64,000 nucleotides of DNA, taken from assembly GCF_002256775.1 (NCBI RefSeq), contig NZ_NCII01000019.1, positions 20,979 to 84,978 on the forward strand, read 5' to 3'. The position numbers and the translations under genes were made by a program. Below the pieces are notes generated by a model. The model was not told the DNA's origin. It saw only the letters and a list, made by a program, of their open reading frames with translations, and searched no databases. This document shows positions 9,135-18,315 of the stretch, piece by piece. The DNA is from Novosphingobium sp. 17-62-19 (GTDB taxonomy: Bacteria > Pseudomonadota > Alphaproteobacteria > Sphingomonadales > Sphingomonadaceae). Position 1 is the stretch's first letter. Each line of letters begins with the position of its first letter.

Positions 9135-10403
9135 ATGATGACACCCGCCGAACCCATGCTGATCTGTGATCTCACGCAAAGCTATGCCCCGCATGGCGGC
9201 GGTGGGATTGGCACGTATCTGCGAGAGAAGCGGCGATATGTGATCGATCAAACGCCCCACCGGCTGCTCCAGATCGTGCCGGGGCCGGAAGACCGCATTG
9301 TCGAGGATGGACGGCATATCTGGGTGGAGGTTGGTGCCGATCAGGTGCGGGGCAGCCCCAATTATCGCTTCATCATGCGCACACAGGTGGTGCGCGAAGT
9401 GCTGGAGCGATTCCGACCCGATCTCATCGAATCGCAGTGTCCTTGGGTGCTTCCATGGACGGCTATCAACTATCGCCGTGCTTTCCCGGGTACTGCGCTC
9501 GTGGCGGGGTATCACACCGATTTTCCCAATGCGCACATCTATCGCGTTGGGTCAGAACTGTTCGGTGAATTCGTTGGTCGCGGGTTGCGCAAACTGGCGA
9601 CGGGCTATGCGCAGGTTACCTACCGCGAGTTTGACCGCGTCTATACCCTGAGTGCGATGATGGCGCAGGTGTTGCGCGATTATCGCGTGGATCACGTGGA
9701 TGTGCTGTCGCTCGGCGTAGATACGGCGCTGTTCCACCCTGGAAGGCGCGATCCGGCATGGCGTGGCGAGCTTGGGCTGGCAGCGAAAGGTCCACTGCTG
9801 GTCTATGCCGGGCGAATCGATAACGAGAAGCGGGCAGACCGCTTGCTCGCCATGTTCCGGGATTTGCCGCGCGAGCTTGACGCCGGACTGGTGATGATCG
9901 GCGATGGCAAGTTGCGCGCTGCGCTGCGCGATGAGGCACGCGGGATGCAGGTGGCGTTTCCGGGGTTCATGGCGGACCGCGCGGCGCTGGTGCGCGCTCT
10001 GGCATCGGCTGACATCTACGTTTCGGCGATGGCTGACGAGACTTTCGGCATTTCCATCGTCGAGGCGCAGGCGAGCGGGTTGCCGGTGGTCGGCGTGGCA
10101 TCAGGCGCAATGCCCGAACGGATCGTGCCAGGCACAGGGTTGCTCGTCGACGTTGACGATACGGCGGCCATGGCAGCGGGCGTGATGCGCGTCTGGCAGG
10201 GACAGCGTGAAGCCATGGGGCACGCGGCGCGCGCGCATGTGGCCGGGCGGTTCGAATGGCGCCAGACGTTCGAGCAACTGCTGGGCGAGGTATATCCCCG
10301 CGCTATGGCCAGCGCGCGAGCGCGCAACGAAAAGGGCCGCTTCGGTGTCGGAGCGGCCCTTTCGTTGCTGTCTTCAGGCAAGATCAGACAGGAAGCCCGC
10401 TGA
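9135..10403 (+). CDS. Glycosyltransferase family 4 (GT-B fold)
   Basis: A retaining GT-B glycosyltransferase of about 422 residues. The N-terminal domain carries LTQSYAPHGGGGIGTYLRE, the glycine-rich acceptor loop typical of the family, and the C-terminal domain carries the E-x7-E nucleotide-sugar motif in FGISIVEAQASGLPVVG. The sugar and acceptor cannot be read from sequence; mannosyl or glucosyl transfer to lipid is common among relatives. Possible starts are GTG 9129 and ATG 9135 or 9138; no clear ribosome site decides. It lies 62 bases after tamB on the same strand. The last 26 or so codons run through a strong terminator hairpin and overlap the aldehyde dehydrogenase gene, which suggests an extended C-terminus. 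Confidence 0.85.
   Translation: MMTPAEPMLICDLTQSYAPHGGGGIGTYLREKRRYVIDQTPHRLLQIVPGPEDRIVEDGRHIWVEVGADQVRGSPNYRFIMRTQVVREVLERFRPDLIESQCPWVLPWTAINYRRAFPGTALVAGYHTDFPNAHIYRVGSELFGEFVGRGLRKLATGYAQVTYREFDRVYTLSAMMAQVLRDYRVDHVDVLSLGVDTALFHPGRRDPAWRGELGLAAKGPLLVYAGRIDNEKRADRLLAMFRDLPRELDAGLVMIGDGKLRAALRDEARGMQVAFPGFMADRAALVRALASADIYVSAMADETFGISIVEAQASGLPVVGVASGAMPERIVPGTGLLVDVDDTAAMAAGVMRVWQGQREAMGHAARAHVAGRFEWRQTFEQLLGEVYPRAMASARARNEKGRFGVGAALSLLSSGKIRQEAR
10326..10366. terminator. Bidirectional hairpin terminator inside a coding end
   Basis: Arms at 10326-10340 (AACGAAAAGGGCCGC) and 10353-10366 form a stem of about 14 pairs with a 12-base loop, flanked by A and T runs. It begins 18 bases after the stop codon of the minus-strand aldehyde dehydrogenase and is very likely its intrinsic terminator. 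It also lies within the 3' end of the glycosyltransferase reading frame. Confidence 0.8.
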
Positions 10404-11808
10404 TTGCCTTCATTTCCATGAAGTCCTTGAGGCCGTAAAGCCCGCCTTCACGCCCGTTTCCAGACTGCTTGTAGCCGCCGAACGGCGCGCCCGGTGTCGG
10501 CCCCCAGTTGTTGATGGCCACCATGCCTGCGCGCAAGGCCGAGGCAACTTCAGCGGCTTTGGTCGGATCTCCGGTGATGCAGGCCGACAGGCCATAGGCG
10601 GTGTCGTTGGCAATCTCGATGGCCTGATCAAGGCTGTCATAGGCCATGATAGTGGCGACCGGGCCGAAGATTTCCTCCTGCGCGATACGCATGTCCGGCG
10701 TCACGCCCGAGAACACCGTAGGCTTGATGTAGTAGCCACGGTTGACATTGGAGGGGAGGTCAGGGCCGCCAGTTTCAAGCTTTGCACCTTCATCAATGGC
10801 AGATTGGATCAGCCCGCGAATTTTGTCGAACTGCGCCTTGTTGACCACCGGGCCGAGGTGCTGCCCTTCCTGCAATGGATCGCCGACCGGGGTGGCTGAA
10901 TACATTGCGGAAACAAAAGCGGCAGCCTCGGTCTCGCGTTCACGCGGCACCAGAACACGGGTGGGGGAGATGCATGACTGGCCGCTGTTTACCAACGGGC
11001 CGGACGCGGTGGAGGGCAGGTACTTTGCAAAATCGGCATCCGGCAGAACGAGGTTGGGGGACTTGCCGCCCAGTTCCTGATGCACCCGCTTGACAGTGTC
11101 CGCCGCAGCCTTGGCCACCAGAATGCCGGCGCGGGTCGATCCGGTGAAGCTGACCATGTCGATGCCGGGATGTGAACTGATCGCGGTGCCGACGCCCGGA
11201 CCATCGCCCTGCACGAGGTTGAACACGCCCGGTGGAACGCCCGCTGCGTCAAGGATTTCGGCAAAGATCACGGCACAGGTGGGGCATTCTTCCGAAGGCT
11301 TCAGGATCATGGTGTTGCCTGCCGCCAAGGCTGGCGCGACTTTGAGCGCGATCTGGTTCAGCGGCCAGTTCCATGGTGTGATCATGCCGACAACACCGAT
11401 GGGCTCGTAAGCTACTTTGTAGGCGCCATTGTCTTCCATGAAAGTGAAGTTCTTGAGCGCGGACATGGTCCCCAAGAATCCGCCGATGCCGGCACCGACC
11501 TGTGCGGTTCCGGCAAAGCTGACTGGCGCGCCCATTTCCTCGGCCATCGCCACGGCCAGATCGCCCGCGCGCTTTTTAAACTCTGCAACGATGCGATCCA
11601 TCAGCGCCAGACGTTCTTCGCGCGATGTCTTGCTGAAAGTCTTGAATGCGCGCTGTGCGGCTGCCACGGCCTTGTCGACATCGGCGGATGTACCCAGCGT
11701 GATCGCGCAAACCGCCTCTTCTGTGGCGGGATTGATCACTTCGTGACGCTTGCCACCTTCGCTGTCGACCCACTTGCCGTCGATGTAGTTTTGCAGCCGT
11801 TCGCGCAT
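10384..11808 (-). CDS. NAD(P)-dependent aldehyde dehydrogenase family protein
   Basis: A 474-residue aldehyde dehydrogenase. The catalytic cysteine is C279 in NSGQSCISPTR, the general base is E245 in HQELGGKSPNLV, the transition-state asparagine is N147 in PWNWPL, and the cofactor-binding lysine is K170 in ILKPSEE. The enzyme oxidises an aldehyde to the acid with NAD(P)+; the substrate is unknown. It is transcribed alone, convergent with the glycosyltransferase and overlapping its end by 20 bases. The ATG is preceded by GGGAG seven bases upstream. Relatives are often annotated for aromatic or terpenoid aldehyde catabolism, but nothing adjacent supports a specific pathway. Confidence 0.9.
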   Translation of the reverse strand: MRERLQNYIDGKWVDSEGGKRHEVINPATEEAVCAITLGTSADVDKAVAAAQRAFKTFSKTSREERLALMDRIVAEFKKRAGDLAVAMAEEMGAPVSFAGTAQVGAGIGGFLGTMSALKNFTFMEDNGAYKVAYEPIGVVGMITPWNWPLNQIALKVAPALAAGNTMILKPSEECPTCAVIFAEILDAAGVPPGVFNLVQGDGPGVGTAISSHPGIDMVSFTGSTRAGILVAKAAADTVKRVHQELGGKSPNLVLPDADFAKYLPSTASGPLVNSGQSCISPTRVLVPRERETEAAAFVSAMYSATPVGDPLQEGQHLGPVVNKAQFDKIRGLIQSAIDEGAKLETGGPDLPSNVNRGYYIKPTVFSGVTPDMRIAQEEIFGPVATIMAYDSLDQAIEIANDTAYGLSACITGDPTKAAEVASALRAGMVAINNWGPTPGAPFGGYKQSGNGREGGLYGLKDFMEMKAISGLPV

Positions 11809-11943
11809 CGTGATTCTCCCGAATTCCTTGGGCCGTCGCAGACGCGCGCGGCCAAGTCAGATTAGGAAGCTAGGCAGCCCCGTTGCATTCCGCAACCCGT
11901 CTGGCTTGGCAGATTCCGTCAATCATTCAACGGGAGGGCGATA

Positions 11944-12090
11944 TTATACCCTTCGACCACGGAACAACTGAACAAGGCCAACCACCAGCGCCACAACCAG
12001 AACCAGATGGATCACTCCGGCGGTGATCTTGAACGCAAAGACGCCTAGCACCCAAAGCACAAACAGCACGAGCGCGATGGTCAGCAGCAT
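11944..12090 (-). CDS. Small Lmo0937-type membrane peptide (48 residues)
   Basis: A 48-residue protein that is almost entirely two hydrophobic helices (LLTIALVLFVLWVLGVFAF and VIHLVLVVALVVGLVQLF), ending in the basic tail RGRRV. This matches the small Lmo0937-family or DUF5670 membrane peptides, whose role is unknown. The start is fixed by GGAG at 12099-12102, eight bases before ATG 12090; an ATG two codons upstream lies only two bases from the GGAG and is less likely. The gene stands alone between the aldehyde dehydrogenase and a divergent signalling protein. In some bacteria relatives are stress-induced, which is not shown here. Confidence 0.7.
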   Translation of the reverse strand: MLLTIALVLFVLWVLGVFAFKITAGVIHLVLVVALVVGLVQLFRGRRV

Positions 12091-12250
12091 GGTCATTTCT
12101 CCGAGAATTTGTATGCTCAATGACCAACCCAATCCTTGAACAGGCCGCGGGTTCCACGCCGGAGAATGAACCAAGTCTTTCCTTGCAGAAGTTCGCGCCG
12201 CGTATTCTTTGATAACCTTTTCTTTGCAACCAGTTGCTAACCCTCAAAAC

Positions 12251-14539
12251 ATGGGGAAGAGACCCGTTCAAAAAGCCGGACGACGGCAGGGTGCCGGGAC
12301 AGCAAATGCCGGCTGGATCGTTGTGGCCACTTTTCTGGCGCTGCTGGCGCTGACGGCGGCCTTGGTCGCGGCTTTTCGCAATTCCACCGATATTGCAGAC
12401 CAGTTTGCCCGTGTTGAGGAGCAACGGCTGGTTCAGCGGTTCGTGGAGCGGAGCGAGCGGCAGATACTCGAAGCTGCCAAGCTGCAGTTGGTTTGGGACG
12501 ATGCTGTAACGCGGCTCAATGCGCCTGATGCAGAAAATTGGGCGCGGAATTTTATATCCGGCTATTTTTGGGGCAGCCATCGCATTGATCGGATTTACCA
12601 CGTGCGCTTCGGTGGGGGCCTGGTGCGGTGCTGGCAAGGCCCGAAGATTTCTGGCGACTGCCGATATGACAAAATTGAGCGCACGGTGCGCGATCTCATC
12701 ACACTATCAACGCAGCAGAGCACACCGCGTGGAACGGTCAGCGAATGGCGCCGTCATGGCGAAGTGATGTGGCCCTACGACTCTGCGGGACTGCCGGTTT
12801 CGCGCGGGTCATCAGAAGTCATCAGCTTCGATGGACGGCCCACGATCATTGCGGTCGCACCAGTTTTGCCCGACATGACACCCGCCCTCCTCAAGGGGGC
12901 GCCTGATTACCTCGTGTTGGTGCGCTATGTTGATCAGCGCATCATCGATGACCTCCAATCATCGCTGTTGTTAGACGACGTTCGCTTTGCGCTTTCCCCC
13001 GATCGCGCATCTGGCCGAAACGAACTTGCCTTGAACGATATGCGTGGTGGAACCGTCGGCTGGCTTTCATGGCGATCCAAGCCACCAGGTCCTGCGATCC
13101 TGAGGCAGACAGCGCCACTGTTGGCAATCTATATCCTGTTCTTTGTCGGCGTGGTGGCAGGCGGCGCGATCATCGTGCGCCGGATGCGGCGAACCACAAG
13201 CGAGTTGATGGCAAGCGAGGCGCAGGCGCAGCACAATGCCATGCACGATGCCATGTCGGGCCTGCCCAATCGCGCGCACTTCATGCAGCGCCTGCGTCAG
13301 GAACTGGCAAGTTGTGTCGTCCGGCGCGAACTCGGTGATGTCTTTGTGGCCTATGTCGACATTGACCGGTTCAAGGTCGTCAACGATACGCTCGGCCACC
13401 ATGTGGGTGATGAGCTTGTGCGGCAAGTTGCCCTGCGGCTGCGGCGTTCGTTGCCCCCCGGCGATTTTCTTTCGCGCTTTGGTGGTGACGAGTTTGTGTT
13501 GCTGCGCCGCTCCACGGGCGGGCGTGCTTCTGCAGATATGCTTGGCAATCAGATCATGGCCATTGCCCGCGAACCTTTCGTGATCTCCGGGCATAGCCTT
13601 GATGTGAGCGTGTCGTGCGGAATCAGTTGGGGACCAGAGCAGAGTGAGGATCCCGGTGAATTGCTGCGCCGGGCTGATATCGCGCTTTATCGTGCAAAGC
13701 AGCGTGGGCGCGCGCGGTATCGCCGGTTCACCCGTGATATGGACGCTTCGGTCAAGCTGCGGCGCGAAATGGAAATGGAGTTGCGTCGGGCAATCGCGCG
13801 CGACGAACTGACGCTGGCATATCAACCTATCGTCAACGCTGCGGATGGTGCGATCGAAGGATTTGAGGCGCTGTTGCGCTGGCCCCATCCTGAACGAGGG
13901 GCCATACGTCCGGGTCTGTTCGTGCCGATTGCCGAGCAGGCCGGTTTGATGATGCCGCTGGGGGAATGGGTGTTGCGGCGCGTCTTTACCGAATGTCAGG
14001 ACTGGCCGAATTGCGACATCTCGGTCAACCTCTCGCCATTGCAGATCATGGCAAGCAACTTTCTTCAGATTATTGATGATCTGCTGCGCGAGACCGGCGC
14101 TGATCCGCGCCGCTACGTGCTCGAAGTGACCGAAGGTGTCATGCTGGATCGTAGCGAGCATGTGGTCGATGTGCTGAAAGGCTTGAAGTACCGGGGTTTC
14201 CGCATCGCGCTCGACGATTTCGGGATTGGCTATTCCTCGCTCAGCTACCTACGCTCGTTCCAGTTCGATCGGATCAAGATCGACCGTTCGTTCGTGCAGA
14301 ATATCGAGGCCGATCTTGATGCCCATTCGATCCTGCGTGCGATTGTTTCACTGGGACACACGCTGCGCATGAAAGTGGTGGCTGAAGGCGTGGAAACACC
14401 TATGCAGCGGGCGTTGGTTCAGGCAGCGGGTTGCCAGATGATTCAAGGCCATCTGTTCTGGCAGGCTATGCCGGCAGATGAAGCAAAAGCACTGGTCTTT
14501 CCGCAAGTCCACGAAGAAACGCGTGTCGCCACGGCGTGA
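12251..14539 (+). CDS. CHASE4-GGDEF-EAL cyclic-di-GMP signalling protein
   Basis: A membrane sensor of about 762 residues. An N-terminal helix (WIVVATFLALLALTAALVAAF) and a second one near residue 300 bracket a periplasmic region resembling CHASE4 (LVWDDAVTRL, then ENWARNFIS). A GGDEF domain follows with an intact RFGGDEF near residue 410, then an EAL domain starting near 539 (GFEALLRWPHP) with DDFGIGYSSL, the metal-binding NLSP and LEVTEG residues, and VVAEGVETP. Both diguanylate cyclase and phosphodiesterase sites look complete, so the net activity cannot be predicted. No RxxD inhibitory site is visible just before GGDEF. A TTG at 12209 is an alternative start; the ATG is preferred for lack of a ribosome site at either. 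Confidence 0.9.
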   Translation: MGKRPVQKAGRRQGAGTANAGWIVVATFLALLALTAALVAAFRNSTDIADQFARVEEQRLVQRFVERSERQILEAAKLQLVWDDAVTRLNAPDAENWARNFISGYFWGSHRIDRIYHVRFGGGLVRCWQGPKISGDCRYDKIERTVRDLITLSTQQSTPRGTVSEWRRHGEVMWPYDSAGLPVSRGSSEVISFDGRPTIIAVAPVLPDMTPALLKGAPDYLVLVRYVDQRIIDDLQSSLLLDDVRFALSPDRASGRNELALNDMRGGTVGWLSWRSKPPGPAILRQTAPLLAIYILFFVGVVAGGAIIVRRMRRTTSELMASEAQAQHNAMHDAMSGLPNRAHFMQRLRQELASCVVRRELGDVFVAYVDIDRFKVVNDTLGHHVGDELVRQVALRLRRSLPPGDFLSRFGGDEFVLLRRSTGGRASADMLGNQIMAIAREPFVISGHSLDVSVSCGISWGPEQSEDPGELLRRADIALYRAKQRGRARYRRFTRDMDASVKLRREMEMELRRAIARDELTLAYQPIVNAADGAIEGFEALLRWPHPERGAIRPGLFVPIAEQAGLMMPLGEWVLRRVFTECQDWPNCDISVNLSPLQIMASNFLQIIDDLLRETGADPRRYVLEVTEGVMLDRSEHVVDVLKGLKYRGFRIALDDFGIGYSSLSYLRSFQFDRIKIDRSFVQNIEADLDAHSILRAIVSLGHTLRMKVVAEGVETPMQRALVQAAGCQMIQGHLFWQAMPADEAKALVFPQVHEETRVATA

Positions 14540-14569
14540 CGATGCAGAACGGCCAAGCGCGCTAAACGA

Positions 14570-15061
14570 TCAGCTATGGGCCTTGTCGCTTTCAGCCTCG
14601 GCAGTAACTGTGTTGGGATAAATGAAGCCTTTGGCAGGGCTGGCGCGCAGACCGACGGACTTGGTAGGAGCATACCACACGCGCACTTCGCTCCAGTCAC
14701 CCGCAGCAGAAACGTCCACTGCAACCACACCCTTTTCCACCATGCCGGGGCGCGACCAGTTGGCGTGGTCGATCAGAATGTGTCGATCATCGACGACCTT
14801 ACGGACAACCGCAACGTGGCCATAGGGCATCGCGCGCGTGCCGCTGAACGCAAGAACTGCGCCGGGCTTCGGCTCTTCACCACGTTCGTAGCGGCCCTCG
14901 GCGCTGGTCCACCAGTCGCGCGCATTTCCACGGATCTGGACGTCCGAAATCTGGCGGGCGTAAGTCACGCACTGCAGACGGGCGTGCGCTGCCGTGGGCA
15001 GGGCTGCGAAGGATACCAGTGCGAGAAAGGCTGCGACCACGTTCTTTAGCATGTGCAGCAT
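14570..15061 (-). CDS. Secreted CHAP-domain protein (putative peptidoglycan amidase)
   Basis: A 163-residue protein with a signal peptide (VVAAFLALVSFAALPTAAHA) and a CHAP fold. The papain-like triad is visible as C31 in LQCVTYAR, H82 in YGHVAVV and the polar N101 in DHANW. CHAP enzymes cleave peptide or amide bonds in peptidoglycan or glutathionylspermidine, and a periplasmic cell-wall role is most likely. I chose the ATG at 15061, directly before the signal peptide; ATG 15052 is equally possible. The frame continues upstream but that part lacks any signal-like character. It is convergent with the GGDEF-EAL gene, 30 bases away. Confidence 0.8.
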   Translation of the reverse strand: MLHMLKNVVAAFLALVSFAALPTAAHARLQCVTYARQISDVQIRGNARDWWTSAEGRYERGEEPKPGAVLAFSGTRAMPYGHVAVVRKVVDDRHILIDHANWSRPGMVEKGVVAVDVSAAGDWSEVRVWYAPTKSVGLRASPAKGFIYPNTVTAEAESDKAHS

Positions 15062-15214
15062 GACTAAACATTTCGCTGGATTCGGGGAGTCCCGCACGGC
15101 TCCGTTCATCCTGCGGCAATCACCGTTCATCTCGGTTCGTCGCTAAATGTGGAAAAAATCACGGTGTCGTGTGTTGTCCGTCATAGACGGCGCTTTTTTG
15201 CGATTCAGGAATCG

Positions 15215-15246
15215 AAAAGGGCGCCCGGTTTCCCGGACGCCCTTTT
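15215..15246. terminator. Rho-independent terminator of glnA
   Basis: A 10-pair stem with one mismatch and a TTTC loop, flanked by AAAA on one side and TTTT on the other. It sits 23 bases beyond the glnA stop on the minus strand and should end the glnB-glnA transcript. Confidence 0.85.
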
Positions 15247-15268
15247 GCACTGTCGCTGATCGCGTGGA

Positions 15269-16678
15269 TCAGAGCGAATAGTACATGTCGAACTCAACAG
15301 CCGAAGGCGTGGTTTCCCAGCGCATCACTTCAGGCCACTTCAGTTCGATGTAGGCTTCGATCTGGTCCTTGGTGAACACGCCGCCCTGCAGCAGGAACTC
15401 ATGGTCAGCTTCAAGGCTGTCCAGAGCTTCACGCAGGCTGCCACACACGGTTGGAACTTCTGCGAGCTCTGCCGGTGGCAGGTCATAGAGGTTCTTGTCC
15501 ATGGCTTCGCCCGGGTGGATCTTGTTCTTGATCCCGTCGAGACCGGCCATCAGCAGCGCAGCGTAGCACAGATATGGGTTGGCCATTGCGTCGGGGAAGC
15601 GGAATTCGACGCGCTTCGCCTTGGCACCGGCGCCGTAAGGGATGCGGCACGATGCCGAACGGTTGCGGGCCGAATAGGCCAGCAGCACAGGAGCTTCATA
15701 GCCCGGCACCAGACGCTTGTAGCTGTTGGTGGTCGGGTTGGTGAATGCGTTCAGCGCCTTGGCGTGCTTGATCACACCGCCGATGAAGTACAGGCACATT
15801 TCCGACAGGCCGGCATAACCGTTACCGGCGAACAGCGGCTTGCCAGCTTCCCAGATCGAGATGTGCGTGTGCATACCCGAACCGTTGTCGGTCTTGATCG
15901 GCTTCGGCATGAACGTTGCGGTCTTGCCATAGGCGTGCGCAACCTGCTGCACGACGTACTTGTAGACCTGCATACGGTCAGCGGTTTGCACCAGCGTGCC
16001 AAAGGTCAGGCCGAGTTCGTGCTGGGCCGAGGCCACTTCGTGGTGGTGCTTGTCGCAGGGCAGGCCCATTTCGATCATGGTCGAGACCATTTCGCCACGA
16101 ATGTCGACGCAGCTGTCAACCGGAGCGACCGGGAAGTAACCGCCCTTGGCGCGCGGCCGGTGGCCCAGGTTTCCGCCTTCGTAGTCCTTGGCCGAATTGG
16201 TCGGCAGTTCGATGTCATCGATCTTGAAGCCGTTGCCATCATAGCCGTCATAGAACTTTACGTCGTCGAACAGGAAGAATTCAGCTTCCGGCCCAACGTA
16301 AACGGTGTCGCCGAAACCGGCCGACTTGACGAAGGCTTCGGCGCGCTTCGCGGTGGAACGCGGGTCGCGGGCGTAAAGTTCACCGGTCGAAGGTTCCACG
16401 ATGTCGCAGCAGATGATCATCATCGGCGTGGCCGAGAACGGATCAATGTACACAGCCGTCAGGTCCGGCTTCAGGATCATGTCCGATTCGTTGATGGCCT
16501 TCCAGCCTTCAATCGAAGACCCGTCGAACATCAGGCCGTCTTCCAGCTCATCTTCGCCGATCAGCCCGGCGACCATGGTCAGGTGCTGCCACTTGCCCTT
16601 CGGATCGGTGAAGCGCAGATCGACCCACTCGATTTCCTCGTCCTTGATGCGGGCGAGAATGTCCTTTGCACTTGCCAT
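15269..16678 (-). CDS. glnA: Type I glutamine synthetase
   Basis: Glutamine synthetase of 469 residues, the usual length for a type I-beta dodecamer, which makes glutamine from glutamate, ammonia and ATP. Signatures include [10 protein letters not shown] near the N-terminus, the ATP-binding [16 protein letters not shown] and the adenylylation loop [11 protein letters not shown] with Y398, so GlnE-type adenylylation is expected. ATG 16678 is chosen because it gives the standard N-terminus [15 protein letters not shown] and has AAGGA seven bases upstream; the frame remains open further 5' without family similarity. It follows glnB by 147 bases on the same strand and probably shares its transcript. 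Confidence 0.97.
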   Translation of the reverse strand: MASAKDILARIKDEEIEWVDLRFTDPKGKWQHLTMVAGLIGEDELEDGLMFDGSSIEGWKAINESDMILKPDLTAVYIDPFSATPMMIICCDIVEPSTGELYARDPRSTAKRAEAFVKSAGFGDTVYVGPEAEFFLFDDVKFYDGYDGNGFKIDDIELPTNSAKDYEGGNLGHRPRAKGGYFPVAPVDSCVDIRGEMVSTMIEMGLPCDKHHHEVASAQHELGLTFGTLVQTADRMQVYKYVVQQVAHAYGKTATFMPKPIKTDNGSGMHTHISIWEAGKPLFAGNGYAGLSEMCLYFIGGVIKHAKALNAFTNPTTNSYKRLVPGYEAPVLLAYSARNRSASCRIPYGAGAKAKRVEFRFPDAMANPYLCYAALLMAGLDGIKNKIHPGEAMDKNLYDLPPAELAEVPTVCGSLREALDSLEADHEFLLQGGVFTKDQIEAYIELKWPEVMRWETTPSAVEFDMYYSL

Positions 16679-16825
16679 TGCTGGTCCTTCTTCATGCCCC
16701 CGTTGGAGAGGTCCGGGGGGTATCTGGGGTGGATGTATTCTGGAGGCTTGCCCGTCCACAGGCCCACCCCCGCATTTGCGCCCCATCCGGCGGATGCCGG
16801 ATCGGGCTGAAATCAAATGGGATCG

Positions 16826-17224
<399 letters not shown>

Positions 17225-17246
17225 TCACGTTTGTGGACACGACGTT

Positions 17247-17261
17247 ACAAGAATCGTGCCA
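17247..17261 (-). promoter_or_regulatory. Candidate sigma-54 (RpoN) promoter of glnB-glnA
   Basis: Read on the minus strand this is TGGCAC, a five-base spacer (GATTC), then TTGT. That matches the -24/-12 consensus TGGCAC-N5-TTGC with one difference in the -12 element. It would start transcription about 70 bases before the glnB GTG. The match is by eye. Confidence 0.65.
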
Positions 17262-17356
17262 CGTGCTGTCACAATTCACTAGGCTATCGTATTGCATCGC
17301 GAAAGCCGTAAAATCGGGGGTAGGGCAAGATTTGAATCGAATGTGCAACTCAACCA

Positions 17357-17372
17357 TGCGCAAGATTGCGCA
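17357..17372. promoter_or_regulatory. NtrC-like palindrome (proximal)
   Basis: TGCGCA, four bases, TGCGCA. It sits about 100 bases upstream of the candidate -24 element of glnB. It is close to the TGCAC/GTGCA dyads bound by NtrC but has a shorter spacing than the classical site. Confidence 0.4.
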
Positions 17373-17386
17373 GTCTGTTCAAATCG

Positions 17387-17403
17387 TGCATAAAATTTGC
17401 GCA
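17387..17403. promoter_or_regulatory. NtrC-like binding site (distal)
   Basis: TGCAT-AAAATTT-GCGCA is a 17-base imperfect dyad that closely resembles the consensus TGCAC-N7-GTGCA. It lies about 126-140 bases upstream of the candidate sigma-54 promoter, a normal enhancer distance. Confidence 0.5.
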
Positions 17404-17420
17404 GGCTGTGCCTGTTTTTT
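17402..17420 (+). terminator. Short hairpin with T6 tract
   Basis: CAGGC-TGT-GCCTG followed by six T on the plus strand. The stem is only five pairs, and no plus-strand gene ends here, so it may be fortuitous or may end leakage from outside. It is just downstream of the minus-strand map gene. Confidence 0.3.
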
Positions 17421-17429
17421 GGGCAGAAG

Positions 17430-18269
17430 TCAGGCCGGGTAAGGTGGCTTGTGCAGCCCCTTCGGACTTGCAGTGAAGATTTCGCAGCCATCCTCGGTAA
17501 TGCCGATCGAATGTTCGAACTGTGCCGAAAGCGAACGATCACGCGTGACCGCTGTCCAGCCATCCTCCAGAATCTTCACCCCGGGCTTGCCGAGGTTGAT
17601 CATCGGTTCGATGGTGAAAAACATGCCGGGCTTGAGTTCCGGGCCGGTGCCTGCGCGCGCGGCGTGGATCACTTCGGGCGAATCATGGAACAGGCGACCA
17701 AGTCCATGGCCGCAGAATTCCCGCACCACGCCATAGCGCTGCCTTTCCGCATGGGCCTGAATCGCCGCGCCAATGTCTCCCAGTCGCGCGCCGGGCTTTG
17801 CCTGCTCAATGCCAAGCATCAGGCATTCATAGGTCACATCTACCAGCCGCTTCGCCTTCAGCGGCACATCGCCGACAAGGTACATTCGGCTGCTGTCGCC
17901 ATGCCAGCCATCGAGCAGAGGCGTCACGTCGATGTTGACGATGTCCCCATCCTTGAGGGTCTTGTCAGAGGGGATGCCGTGGCAGACCACGTGATTGATC
18001 GAGATGCAGCACGAATGCGCGTAGCCGCGATAGCCCAGCGTTGCGGGAATGGCACCCGCGTCCAGCGTCATCTGCCGCACAACGTCATCCAGATGATCGG
18101 TACGCGCGCCGGGTACCACGAGCGGCGCCAGTGCATCGAGAATCTCGGCAGCAAGGCGGCCCGCCTTGCGCATACCTTCAAACCCCGCCGGGCCGTGCAG
18201 CTTGATTGTCCCGTCGCGCATCAGGACATCGTGGTCTTCAACGATCATGTATTCGGTCATCGGTGCCAT
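17430..18269 (-). CDS. map: Type I methionine aminopeptidase
   Basis: Removes the initiator methionine from nascent proteins. The five metal ligands of the pita-bread fold are all present: D114, D125, H188, E221 and E252, with the catalytic H97 in VVCHGIP. The length of 279 residues is close to the type I norm of about 265, with a short N-terminal addition. The ATG three codons in (18260) is an alternative start. It lies upstream of glnB on the same strand but is separated by a 265-base regulatory region, so it is probably a separate transcript. It follows the lipoprotein gene by 46 bases. Confidence 0.95.
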   Translation of the reverse strand: MAPMTEYMIVEDHDVLMRDGTIKLHGPAGFEGMRKAGRLAAEILDALAPLVVPGARTDHLDDVVRQMTLDAGAIPATLGYRGYAHSCCISINHVVCHGIPSDKTLKDGDIVNIDVTPLLDGWHGDSSRMYLVGDVPLKAKRLVDVTYECLMLGIEQAKPGARLGDIGAAIQAHAERQRYGVVREFCGHGLGRLFHDSPEVIHAARAGTGPELKPGMFFTIEPMINLGKPGVKILEDGWTAVTRDRSLSAQFEHSIGITEDGCEIFTASPKGLHKPPYPA

Positions 18270-18315
18270 GTAGCGAATGTTGCCGGGAATTGCGAGGTGC
18301 TGGCAGGGTTGCTTT

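Noticed and set aside
15401-16810. A 469-codon open frame opposite glnA
   Set aside because: glnA is certain on the other strand, and this product has no motif or credible start signal.
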